NCBI GenBank assembly: GCA_963784195.1
Contig: CAWARA010000029.1
Location: 13,317-77,316, forward strand
Reading direction: 5' to 3'
DNA length: 64,000 bases
Source of the DNA: CAVQAH01 sp963784195
GTDB lineage: Bacteria; Acidobacteriota; Vicinamibacteria; Vicinamibacterales; 2-12-FULL-66-21
Below, piece after piece: positions 51,878 through 60,742 of the stretch (its first letter is position 1; the number at the start of each line of letters is the position of its first letter). A program made the position numbers and the translations under genes. Below the pieces are notes generated by a model, which searched no databases, was not told the origin of the DNA, and worked only from the letters and a program-made list of their open reading frames with translations.

Positions 51878-54576
51878 TCGACCGCCTGGCGCTGGAGATG
51901 ATTCGCCTGGCGCTGAAGGCGTTCCCACGTCGGTTTCGCGATGCGTATGCGCAAGACATGTCGGACTTTTTCGCCGATCGGTGGCGGGCATCGTCCGGGT
52001 TCTGGAACCGGGGCGCGTTGTTCATTCGCAGCGTCGCAAGCCTGTTGATTGCGGCGGCCTCCGAACACGCGAGGCCTTCCGATGCGGTGGCACGTCCCGT
52101 CGAGATCCGCGGCCCGAGAGGAGGAATCGTGAACAGCGTGCTTCAGGATGTCCGCTTTGCGCTGCGCCTCATGCGGCGCCAGCCGTCCTATGCGCTCTTC
52201 GTAGTGCTGACGCTGGCGATCGGCATCGGCGCCAACACAGCCGTCTTCAGCGTCGTCAACGGCGTGCTGCTGAAACCACTGCCTTTCGCTGAATCGGATC
52301 GCCTGGTGGCGATCTGGGGACGGTTCGATCCCGAGAGCGGATTCGACTTTCCGAGATTCGTCCTGTCGATACCGGAGTACCTGGACTACCGGAACCAATC
52401 GCGATCGTACGAGGAAGTTGCGGCCTGGGCAACGGCGTCACTCACGGTCGGTGGGGAGGGTGTCGAACCCGAACGCGTGACTGGAGCGGCGGTCACCGAG
52501 AATCTCTTTCGCCTGCTTCGGGTTGCGCCGGTGTTCGGTCGAACCTTCAGCGCTGAGGAGGCGCGTCCGGGAGGGCCGCCACTGATCGTGCTCAGCCACG
52601 CGTACTGGCAGTCTCGCTTCGGCGGCGCCCGCGACATCGTCGGACGAACCGTCCCAATCAACGGTCGGACCGCGACGGTGATCGGAGTCATGCCGCAGGA
52701 TTTCAGCTATCCGGACAGGACGACGCGCATCTGGACGATGCTCCGGATCGACCCCGCCAATCCTGGCGGCAGATCGTCCCATAGCTACCGCGCAATCGGA
52801 CGGCTGGCGTCCGGTGCGAGCATCGAGTCCGCACGCAACGAACTGCAGCCGCTGATGGCCAGCTGGAAAGCGGCGTACCCGGACATCCACACCGGGCACT
52901 ATCTCTTCATCCGCCCGCTGCTTGAAGATGTTTCGGGCACGATCAAGCCAGCCCTGCTCATGCTGCTCGGCGCCACCGGCGCGGTGCTGTTGATCGTCTG
53001 CGCCAACCTGGCAACGGTAATCATGGCGCGCGGCGAGGCACGGTCGCGCGAGATGGCGATTCGCGGCGCGTTGGGCGCCCGGAAGAGCCGTCTCGTCAGG
53101 CTGTCGCTGATCGAGAGTGCGCTGCTCGCGCTGTTGGGCGGCGTTCTCGGCGTTCTCATCGCCCAGGCTGGCGTGCGCGCGCTCCTGACGATCGATCCGA
53201 CCAGCATTCCGCGGTCTTCTGAAGTGACCGTTGACGGCCGGATGCTCGCATTCGCGGCAGGGCTCTCCTTCGTCTCGGCGCTGTTGTTCGGCCTGTTGCC
53301 GGCGCTCCGAGGCTCGTCTCCTGAGCTTGTGTCCACCCTGAAAGAAAGCAACTCGACGGTCAGCGGTGGCGCCGGACGTCAGTGGGTTCGCCGCGGACTC
53401 GTTGCCGTCGAGGTCGCGCTCAGCGTCGTCCTCGTGGTCGGCGCGGGCCTGATGCTTCGCAGCTTCGAACGCCTGCTGTCGGTGCAACCTGGGTTTGACG
53501 CACGCGGGATGCTGATGGCCAGCATCACCTTGCCCGGGGTCTCCTACGGCGAACCGGAACGTGTCGAAGGATTCTACGAGCAGCTGATCGCCCGACTCCG
53601 ATCGGTGCCTGGTGTTCGCGCCGCCTCAGCCGGCAGTGGCGTGCCGTTGTGGAGCGATACCGGTGTGTGGGATTTCGACATCGAAGGGAAGCCGCGGCCG
53701 GGGCGTGGTGAAACCGCCTGGAACGCCGGTATCACTGTCGTTCGTGACCAGTTCTTCGAGACCCTGGGCATCAAGCTCGTACGCGGGCGATTCTTCGACT
53801 CGACCGATCGAAGTGGCACCATGCCGGTGAGCCGTCATCAACGAAAGCATGGCCGCGCGGTTTTTCCCGGCGTCGATCCGATCGGCCGGCGGATTCGCGT
53901 CTCGGGCGATCAGAACGCGTGGATGACGATCGTTGGCCTTGCTGCAGACATCCGCGACCAGTCGCTGGACGATCCGCCAAGGCCGATGTATTACGTCGTG
54001 CAGGCGCAGATGCCGGTCACGGCGCGCGGTCCGTACTCCGACATGACGCTGGTCGTCCGTTCAGCGATCGCGCCGGAGGCGCTCATTCCGTCCATCCGTG
54101 ACATCATCCGCCAACTCGATCCCAAGCTGCCCATCTACGACGCCCAGAGCCTGGAGACTGTGCGAGCGCTGTCGGTAGCGCGGCCGCGTTTTACGACAAC
54201 GCTACTGACGTTGTTTGCGGTCGTGGGGATCATGCTCGGCGCCACAGGCATCTACGGTGTGTTGTCGTATAGCGTGGCGCGCCGGACCCAGGAGATCGGC
54301 ATTCGCCGCGCCCTCGGCGCGGCAACCGGCGCGCTGTTTCGCGAGGTGATCGCGCGAGGCATGCGACCGGTGATCGCAGGGCTGATCCTGGGATTGGTCG
54401 CGTGCTACTGGATGATGCGGATCCTGGAGAATCAACTGTTCGAAGTATCCACGACCGACCCCGCAACCTACGCCATCGTGGCCGCAGGCGTTGTAGTCGT
54501 TTCGCTGATCGCATGTGCCGTGCCTGCGCTGCGCGCCATTCGAGTCAATCCGATCATCGCGCTGCGCGCGGGCTGA
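51874..54576 (+). CDS. ADOP ABC-type permease with a compensated frameshift
   Basis: A 900-residue ADOP with the PadR-linked head domain (LKAFPRRFRDAYAQDMSDFFADRW), first helix, two MacB cores and two FtsX modules, ending PALRAIRVNPIIALRAG. About residues 652-664 read VSRHQRKHGRAV, which matches no paralogue. In the +1 frame the same bases read AVINESMAARFF, the conserved ADOP motif. One base gained at 53827-53830 and one lost in the T/C run 53861-53868 explain it exactly. Otherwise intact; no ATPase is adjacent. Confidence 0.92.
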   Translation: MIDRLALEMIRLALKAFPRRFRDAYAQDMSDFFADRWRASSGFWNRGALFIRSVASLLIAAASEHARPSDAVARPVEIRGPRGGIVNSVLQDVRFALRLMRRQPSYALFVVLTLAIGIGANTAVFSVVNGVLLKPLPFAESDRLVAIWGRFDPESGFDFPRFVLSIPEYLDYRNQSRSYEEVAAWATASLTVGGEGVEPERVTGAAVTENLFRLLRVAPVFGRTFSAEEARPGGPPLIVLSHAYWQSRFGGARDIVGRTVPINGRTATVIGVMPQDFSYPDRTTRIWTMLRIDPANPGGRSSHSYRAIGRLASGASIESARNELQPLMASWKAAYPDIHTGHYLFIRPLLEDVSGTIKPALLMLLGATGAVLLIVCANLATVIMARGEARSREMAIRGALGARKSRLVRLSLIESALLALLGGVLGVLIAQAGVRALLTIDPTSIPRSSEVTVDGRMLAFAAGLSFVSALLFGLLPALRGSSPELVSTLKESNSTVSGGAGRQWVRRGLVAVEVALSVVLVVGAGLMLRSFERLLSVQPGFDARGMLMASITLPGVSYGEPERVEGFYEQLIARLRSVPGVRAASAGSGVPLWSDTGVWDFDIEGKPRPGRGETAWNAGITVVRDQFFETLGIKLVRGRFFDSTDRSGTMPVSRHQRKHGRAVFPGVDPIGRRIRVSGDQNAWMTIVGLAADIRDQSLDDPPRPMYYVVQAQMPVTARGPYSDMTLVVRSAIAPEALIPSIRDIIRQLDPKLPIYDAQSLETVRALSVARPRFTTTLLTLFAVVGIMLGATGIYGVLSYSVARRTQEIGIRRALGAATGALFREVIARGMRPVIAGLILGLVACYWMMRILENQLFEVSTTDPATYAIVAAGVVVVSLIACAVPALRAIRVNPIIALRAG

Positions 54577-54914
54577 GCGGCACCCGGTGACGGAGGGTAC
54601 GGAGGGAACGGAACGAGCTTCAACTCGGAGAAACGGAGGAACGGAGGCAAATGGAATGGGCACTGGCCAACGTCGAGGTGCGGCAGCCGATGCCGCCGCG
54701 CGTGCGCGGCGAGCGATCGACCGACACCCCGAGGGCGCAAGCCGCACGGGCGATCAATCGCGGCTTGCGCCCTCGGGGTGCCGGTCGATCGCCCGGCCCG
54801 GCCGATGGCCGGGCCGGCATCGGCTCTGAACGCTGAAGTCTTCTGAGCCCCCCGTTTCTCCGTTTCTCCGAGTTGAAGCTCGTTCCGTTCCCCCCGTCCC
54901 CTCCGTCGACCCAA
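54577..54914. other. convergent intergenic region filled by a family J element
   Basis: The 338 bases between two convergent ADOP genes are almost entirely the nested hairpin 54585-54910. Nothing else was seen. Confidence 0.6.
54585..54910. repeat. nested long hairpin element, family J copy 2
   Basis: Outer arms 54585-54650 (ACGGAGG, GGAACGGAACGAG, CTTCAACTCGGAG words) and 54860-54910 (the complementary CTCCG, GTTGAAGCTCGTTCCG words). Inner arms 54712-54745 and 54759-54792 pair over about 33 bases. A GGCCCGGCC/GGCCGGGCC stem sits to the right of the inner hairpin. The inner part is the reverse-oriented homologue of 19755-20058, with six positions of the inner stem changed on both arms. Confidence 0.9.
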
Positions 54915-57557
54915 CTACTCGACTCTGAGGGACTTCATCGGATCCACGTTGGACGCGCGACGCGCAGGGAGGATGTTCGCGGCGGCTGCCGTCACCATCA
55001 GGACGAGCAGTGCTGAAACCAGCACCCGCGTGTCATGCGGCGGAACGCCGAACAACAACGTCGACAGCTGGCGTGCCGCGCCAACCGACGCGGCGAGTCC
55101 GGCCAGGATGCCGATGGCGGCGATCGTCAGGCTTCCCCGAAGCACGCTTCGGGTGATGTCGATCCGGCGGGCGCCGAGCGCGAGTCGTATGCCGATTTCT
55201 CTCGTTCGCTGCGAAACCAGGTAGGAGGTCACCCCGTAGGTCCCGCCAAGCGCCAGGATCAGTGCGAGTGACGCGAAGACGCCGAGCAGCCACGAGTACA
55301 GAGCCCGTTGCGACAGCGATCGCGCCAGGGCCTCCTCCATCGTCCGCACTCGGAAGAGCGGCAGTTCAGGATCGAGCTCGCGAAGTGCAGCGCGCGCCGT
55401 CGGCGTGAAGGCCTCAGGTGCCTGCTTCGTCTTGATTACGACCGTGAGCTGATTTGCCGGCAACTGGGCGACCGGCATGTAGATGCCAGGACGCATCGGC
55501 CGCTCGAGGCCGTAGTGGCGAACGTCTTCGACCAGCCCGACGACCGTCATCCACGGCGCGCGCTCGCCGTTGTAACGAATTCGCCGGCCGATCGGATCCG
55601 ACACCCCGGGCCAGAAGGTCCTGACAAACGTTTCGTTGACAATGACGACCCGGTTGTCCTTGCGGCCATCCTCGTTGTTGAAGAAGCGCCCCGACTTCAA
55701 TCGAATGCCCATCGTCCGGAAGTACTCGGGCGACGCCGGCCGCTGCAGCGTGACCGGGTTGGACTCGCCAGGGGCGAGAGGCGCGCGCCCCTCGATGACG
55801 AAAAAGTTGCCCCAGTGGCATGAGAGCGGGGGACAACTCACGATACCGGCCGATTCGACACCGGGAAGTGTTTGCAGCCGGGCGCTGAGCCGCTCCCAGA
55901 ACGCCAGACGTTTGGGTTCGTCAGGGTAGCTCGCGTCCGGCAGCGACACGGCGAAGGTCAGGACATTGTGCGGATCGAATCCCGGATCGGTGTCGCGCAC
56001 GCGATCGTAGGCGCGCATCAACAAGCCGCCGCACACGAGGAGGATCGCGGCGAGCGCAAACTCCGCGCTCACCAGCCAGCCGAGCGTTCGACGCCCGCTC
56101 GGGCCGAGCGTATTTCCCGTACCAGTCTCGCTGATCGCGCCGCGCACGCTGCTTCGGATCGTGTGCAGCGCCGGAGCGAGGCCGAACAAGAGCGCGGTAA
56201 CAATGCTCACGCCGACCGAGAACGCGACGATGCGGCCGTCGAGGGTGAAGTTCGCCCAGCGCGGGATCTGATCGCCGGCGGTCGTCACGAGCAGGTGCAG
56301 GGCCCATCGGCCCACCACGAGGCCGATCAGACCGCCGAGCGCAGCCAGCACGAGATTCTCGACCAGCAGTTGACGCGCGAGTCGAAGACGGCTGGCGCCG
56401 ACCGCCAGGCGGATGGCCATTTCCCGCCGGCGGGCGAGCGCCCTCGCCAGCATGATGCTGGCGACGTTCGCGCAGGTCACGACGAGGAGCAGTCCCACCG
56501 CAGCCAGCAATGTCTTTGCAGCCGATGTGAAGTCGCGCACGAACTGCTCCCGCAGCGGCCGCGCGAACGGGGAGACGATCCGGTCCTTGTCGCGCGCGTT
56601 CCAGATCGGCTCCTGCGTTCTGAGCAGGTCACGCGTCGCATCCTCCGCCGAGACGCCAGCCTTGAGACGGGCAAGTCCTTCAGCACCGTAACTCTGTCCC
56701 TTCTGGAGCGGGTCGCCGGCGACCGGGACCCACAATCGAACCTCTCCAGGGAATTCGGCCGCGCGCGGCATCACCCCGACGATCGTGTGGGGTACCCCGT
56801 TGAGTTTGAGCACGCGCCCCAGCACGTCGGGCGACGCTCCGAAGCGCTCGCGCCACAGACCTTCGCCGATGACGGTGACGCGCGGTACCTTCGGTTTGTC
56901 CTCCTCCGCTGTGAACATGCGGCCCAGCAACGGCTCGATGCCCAGGACTTTCGCGAAGTCCGCCGTGACCTCGGCGCCCGAGATCCGCTCAGCCTGATTG
57001 CCGTCGGACAGGTTGAGACTTGCCTCCGAATAGAGGCCGATCGCCTCGAACATCTGCGCCGATGCGTGCCACTGGTGAAAGTCCGGATAGTTGATGCCGA
57101 CGAGGTCGAGGTTCCATTTGGGTGCGGTCTCGTTGATGTAGACCAGGCGATCAGGTTGAGGGAATGGAAACGGTCTCAGGAAGAGTGCGTTCACCAGGCT
57201 GAATACGACCACGTTGGCGCCGATCCCAAGCGCGAGCATCAGCGCGATCAGCGCCGAGGAAGCCTTCTGCCGGGCCAGCCATCGAAACGTGTAGCGGAGA
57301 TCGGTCCCAAGCATGGAAGACCGCCTTTCGACAGAAGGGGAGGGAAACGAACGGTGCCGCGTCAGACTCATCGATGCTGCGAGCAGATCCCACGCCGCCG
57401 CGAGCCAGACCGCGAGCGTCGCGAACGCACTTCGCCGCCGGGCCTCGTCGAGCCGCAGTTCGAAGAGCGCCTCCATCTCGCCGGCATGCCGCTCACGCAA
57501 ACGTCGCGGCCCGACCCGCAGTAGCATCCGATAGACGCTGCGGGATCGTTCGGACAT
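54915..57557 (-). CDS. ADOP ABC-type permease
   Basis: Intact ADOP of about 880 residues. The ATG at 57557 (MSERSRSVYRMLLRVGPRRLRERHAGEMEALF) gives the usual PadR-linked head; the longer frame upstream is low-complexity. Then first helix LMLALGIGANVVVFSLVNALFL, MacB core, FtsX module 1 (AVGLLLVVTCANVASIMLAR, RREMAIRLAVGAS), second core and FtsX module 2 ending PARRASNVDPMKSLRVE. It lies 37 bases after its own PadR gene on the same strand and is convergent with another ADOP. Confidence 0.92.
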   Translation of the reverse strand: MSERSRSVYRMLLRVGPRRLRERHAGEMEALFELRLDEARRRSAFATLAVWLAAAWDLLAASMSLTRHRSFPSPSVERRSSMLGTDLRYTFRWLARQKASSALIALMLALGIGANVVVFSLVNALFLRPFPFPQPDRLVYINETAPKWNLDLVGINYPDFHQWHASAQMFEAIGLYSEASLNLSDGNQAERISGAEVTADFAKVLGIEPLLGRMFTAEEDKPKVPRVTVIGEGLWRERFGASPDVLGRVLKLNGVPHTIVGVMPRAAEFPGEVRLWVPVAGDPLQKGQSYGAEGLARLKAGVSAEDATRDLLRTQEPIWNARDKDRIVSPFARPLREQFVRDFTSAAKTLLAAVGLLLVVTCANVASIMLARALARRREMAIRLAVGASRLRLARQLLVENLVLAALGGLIGLVVGRWALHLLVTTAGDQIPRWANFTLDGRIVAFSVGVSIVTALLFGLAPALHTIRSSVRGAISETGTGNTLGPSGRRTLGWLVSAEFALAAILLVCGGLLMRAYDRVRDTDPGFDPHNVLTFAVSLPDASYPDEPKRLAFWERLSARLQTLPGVESAGIVSCPPLSCHWGNFFVIEGRAPLAPGESNPVTLQRPASPEYFRTMGIRLKSGRFFNNEDGRKDNRVVIVNETFVRTFWPGVSDPIGRRIRYNGERAPWMTVVGLVEDVRHYGLERPMRPGIYMPVAQLPANQLTVVIKTKQAPEAFTPTARAALRELDPELPLFRVRTMEEALARSLSQRALYSWLLGVFASLALILALGGTYGVTSYLVSQRTREIGIRLALGARRIDITRSVLRGSLTIAAIGILAGLAASVGAARQLSTLLFGVPPHDTRVLVSALLVLMVTAAAANILPARRASNVDPMKSLRVE

Positions 57558-57594
57558 CACGCTTCTTTTATCAACAGCGCTCCGCGCACTGGTA

Positions 57595-57945
57595 TCAACT
57601 GCGCTCCGCGCTGGCCGGCCCTCGCCGCGCGCGCGCCCGCGCGACTCTGACCAATGCCGCAAGCCTTTCGGTCTCGCCCGCCAGCACCCGTCGCCCTGCC
57701 CGCGTGATGCGGTAGTAGCGCCGGCGCTCGCTTTCGTCCGCCGGCCGCTCCGGTTCAGCGGTCAGCTCCTCGATCCAGCCGTTCTCGCGAAGTTCTTCAA
57801 GCGATCCGTACAGCGTCGCGGGCCACAGGCGCACCTGCGCCTCGCTGAGCGTGTGCACATCGCGCGCGATCGCCAGACCATGGCGGTCGCCGGCGGCGAG
57901 CGCGAGAAGGACGTAGTACCAGGGAGTTTTCAGCCGCGGGGGCAC
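57595..57945 (-). CDS. PadR family transcriptional regulator
   Basis: A 116-residue PadR repressor (TPWYYVLLALAAGDRHGLAIARDVHTLS, VRLWPATLYGSLEELRENGWIEEL, RRRYYRITRAGRRVLAGE). An AT-rich palindrome (57953-57972) begins seven bases before its start codon and overlaps its ribosome binding site region, so it should be autoregulated together with the ADOP gene downstream. Confidence 0.92.
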   Translation of the reverse strand: MPPRLKTPWYYVLLALAAGDRHGLAIARDVHTLSEAQVRLWPATLYGSLEELRENGWIEELTAEPERPADESERRRYYRITRAGRRVLAGETERLAALVRVARARARRGPASAERS

Positions 57946-57952
57946 GAAGGAG

Positions 57953-57972
57953 ATTATATAGACTTATATAAT
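57953..57972. promoter_or_regulatory. PadR operator candidate (ATTATATA-N4-TATATAAT)
   Basis: Perfect inverted repeat ATTATATA-GACT-TATATAAT immediately upstream of the PadR start. It sharply contrasts with the GC-rich surroundings and may also contain the -10 element. The left 13-bp repeat array of the four-helix-bundle cassette begins two bases beyond it. Confidence 0.7.
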
Positions 57973-57973
57973 G

Positions 57974-58050
57974 TGTTCAAGACGGGGGTTCACGACGAAG
58001 GTTCACGGACGAGGGTTCACGCGAGGGTTCACGACGAGGGTTCACGAGGA
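57974..58050. repeat. 13-bp tandem array, family G left arm
   Basis: Five to six imperfect copies of a 13-bp word GGGTTCACGACGA, with variants one or two bases shorter. The array at 58634-58717 carries the same word in the opposite orientation, so the two enclose the four-helix-bundle gene as inverted arrays. Confidence 0.9.
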
Positions 58051-58187
58051 CTGTTCCGGGCTGACCGGAGATCTGCATTTCTACAACGGTCATCCGGCGG
58101 CTGGATTGCAGTTCTTGCAGCGGCGCTCTCGGTTTTTTCGGAAAACACACCGTTTTCATCTGGCATCGGTCGTGCTCCCTCCGATGC

Positions 58188-58637
58188 ATGAATTCAGCGC
58201 GGTCTTACGAAGAACTCATAATCTGGCAACTTGGGTCTGAGCTTCGCGACGGCATCTTCAAGTTGACCGAACACGGACCAGCGTCACGGGATTTCGAGTT
58301 TCGAAAGCAGATTCGCTCTTCATCGAGCTCTGTGCCGAGCAATATCGCCGAGGGATTCGCTTACTACAAACCCAGGCTCTTTGCTCGGCATCTGCGGATT
58401 GCGATTGCTTCACTCGACGAGACGAAGGGCCACCTGCAGGATGGGGCAGGGGTTAAGGGCTACTTCGATCCAAACCAAGCCGGCACGTTGATTCGTCTCA
58501 CCTGCCGAACGCTACGGGGGTCGAAACGACTCCTCCGCTACCTGGATTCATGCAAAGGAAAAGCGCCGATCGACTGGGCTGAGTTCAAGCGAGCGCCCAA
58601 ACGTGAGCACTCGCCGTGCGCGCGATCCTCCCAGTGA
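58188..58637 (+). CDS. four-helix-bundle protein (23S rRNA intervening-sequence type)
   Basis: A 149-residue protein of the S23/bIVS four-helix-bundle family, related in fold to Avd of diversity-generating retroelements. Signature SYEELIIWQLGSELRDGIFKLTEH, then FRKQIRSSSSSVPSNIAEGFAYY and FARHLRIAIASLDETKGHL. Members are often encoded inside hairpin-flanked intervening sequences; their biochemical role is unknown, although a basic nucleic-acid-binding surface is typical. The tail after about residue 125 (KRAPKREHSPCARSSQ) is extra and runs into the right repeat array. Flanking inverted 13-bp arrays suggest a mobile cassette. Confidence 0.88.
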   Translation: MNSARSYEELIIWQLGSELRDGIFKLTEHGPASRDFEFRKQIRSSSSSVPSNIAEGFAYYKPRLFARHLRIAIASLDETKGHLQDGAGVKGYFDPNQAGTLIRLTCRTLRGSKRLLRYLDSCKGKAPIDWAEFKRAPKREHSPCARSSQ

Positions 58638-58717
58638 ACTCTGTGTGAACCCTCGTCGTGAACCCTCGTCGTGAACCCTCGTCCTGAACCCCCGTGTGAA
58701 CCCTCGTCCTGAACCCG
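58634..58717. repeat. 13-bp tandem array, family G right arm
   Basis: Five to six copies of GAACCCTCGTCGT-type 13-bp words, the reverse complement of the left array. It begins inside the last codon of the four-helix-bundle gene and ends exactly at the stop codon of the convergent subtilase gene. Confidence 0.9.
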
Positions 58718-60566
58718 TCAGCGCGCGATATTTCCCCAGACAACCGTATCCGAATTGATCTGTTGCGCGCCTTCCGTCATGCCGAGCGTGCCGGCGCCCC
58801 ACACGACGGTCTGGCTCCAGACTTCCGGATTGGTCCAGACGAGATCGGTCGCGCCCCATACGACAGTGTTGCCCCAGACGACTGTCGAGCCCCAGACAAC
58901 CGTCTGCGCCCAGGCGATCTGCTGTTCGTAGACGACGTTACCCCAGACAACGGTGTTGCCCCAGACGACGGTTTGTGACCACGACAGGTCCTCACCGTCG
59001 ATGGTGGTGGATGGTGATACTGGTTGGGTGAGCCACCACTCGCCGATCGCGGCACCCGGATCGATCGACTGTGCGAGTTGGATTGCGCCGGCGCCGTTCA
59101 GCGAGCCCGTGCCCTGCGTCAGCGCATCGGCCGAGGCAATCGGCAGCGCGGTGAACTGCAGGATCGCCTTGATCATGTTCGGCGTCAGCGGCTGCCGATC
59201 GGCTTCGCGGTTCGCCTCGATCATCAGCGCGACCACGCCGCTCGTGACGGCCGCGGCCATGCTCGATCCGCTCAGGCGCAGATAGCGCGGCTGCCGCTCG
59301 AGGTTCTGGCCGCGCACGCGGCGCTCCGGGTACGACTTGTAGAGCGATCCTTGATACGCGCCAACCGCCACGAGATCGTGTCCCGGCGCCACGATGTCCG
59401 GCTTGACGTGACCCGAGAACCACGTTGGTCCGCGTGAACTGTACGGCGCAACCGAGTCATCCAGGCGTGACGCGGTGCCGTTCGTGTCCACGCGCACCGA
59501 CGGTGATCGCCGACGGCGCGTTGCCGGGCGACGTGATGCCGGCGTAGCCAACCTGGCCGGTCTCTTGGTTCGTCCCGTAGTTTCCGGCAGATGCGATGAC
59601 GACGATGCCTGCACGCGTGGCCGCTTCGACGGCCTGGACGAGCGGATCGGTTTCTGGCGCTTCGTAGATGGGGTGCCCGAGCGACAGGTTGATGATGTCG
59701 ATCTTCAGGCGCTCGCGGTTTTCGATGGTGTACTCGAGTGCGCGCAGCACCGAGCTCGTATATCCCGCACCTTCGCCGTTGAGGACCTTCAAGCTGATAA
59801 TCTTCGCGTCCGAGGCGATACCAGCGTAGGGACGGACGTCGTAGGTCAGCTTCTTGCCCCTGGCGACCGAGACGACTCGTACCTTGGAATCATCGCCGTT
59901 GCCGCCAATCAGCGACGCGACGTGGGTGCCATGTCCGAAGTCATCGTACGGCTTGCCGGACTTGCCGCTCTTCGTGAAATCAACGAAGTGACCGACCCTG
60001 CCACCTGAGATATCCCTGGCTTCCTCCAGACCTGAATCGATGACCGCGATGCCGACGTCGTGCCCGCGGTAGTCGTCCTCGTCGTCGAGACCGAGTGTCG
60101 CTTTGAGGAGGTTTTCAGTTTCCTGCGGTGTGTTGAGCGATGCAGTGAGACCCAGCGCGTTGACCTGCACGCCGCCCAGCAGTGAGCTGCCCGCGCTCAC
60201 GAGCGCGTCGATCGACGCGCTGTCGACGTCGAGCAGCTGCTCGAGACCCAACAGATCCTCGCCGTGCAGCGTCACGGTGAACGCATCGACCAGCCGGTGA
60301 TTCGATTCGATGCGGTCGCCGTGCTTGGCGAGCAGATTCGCGACGGCTCCAGCCTTGCCAGCCTTCGTGCGCACGATGACGCGCTTGACCGACCGGTCAC
60401 CGCTGTCCAGCGCCTTCCGTAGCACCCGATCAAGCTTGGATTTCTTCAGGCCGGGCAGGCTGCGCTCGCGCGCCTGATTGACCGACGACATGCTGAGCGT
60501 CGCAACGATCACCGCCGCAATCAGCGCGCCGCGCTTGAACCACGTGTGTTGAATTCGAGCAACCAT
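58718..60566 (-). CDS. exported S8 subtilisin-like peptidase with VVWG repeats; one frameshift
   Basis: Secreted serine protease of about 615 residues. The ATG at 60566 (GGGGTGG upstream) gives a signal-like N terminus (ALIAAVIVATLSMSS) and an inhibitor-I9-type propeptide. The catalytic Asp is in VAVIDSGLE, His in FGHGTHVASLIGG and the oxyanion Asn in ASAGNYG. At 59490 one extra base after AITVGA shifts the frame; VDTNGTASRLDDSVAPYSSRGP then continues, with the catalytic Ser in LSGSSMAAAVTSG. The C-terminal ~75 residues hold about eight Trp-rich repeats around TVVWGN. The frameshift may be a sequencing error. Confidence 0.9.
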
Positions 60567-60575
60567 CCACCCCAC

Positions 60576-60742
60576 CCCTCAGAGACACTTTTGGTCAGCG
60601 AACTTGCACGTCCGGCAGATGGCAATTTCCGCACCGGGTAGTTTTTGAGCCGTAAGTCCTTACAGCTCAATGATGTCTAGGCAGGAGCAGACCTGAAATC
60701 GCGTCAGGTTGTGCTGACAAAGAACAACATCGCTGCTCCGGA
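60576..60742. other. divergent promoter region with a 26-bp inverted repeat
   Basis: At 60645-60670 TTGAGCCGTAAG and CTTACAGCTCAA form an inverted repeat with two spacer bases and one mismatched pair, preceded by TTTTT. Its position between the subtilase and HD-GYP genes would suit an operator or a small hairpin. No further signal was resolved. Confidence 0.45.

Noticed and set aside
58188..58637. Diversity-generating retroelement with the four-helix-bundle gene as Avd
   Set aside because: No reverse transcriptase, template or variable repeat is present in the window.
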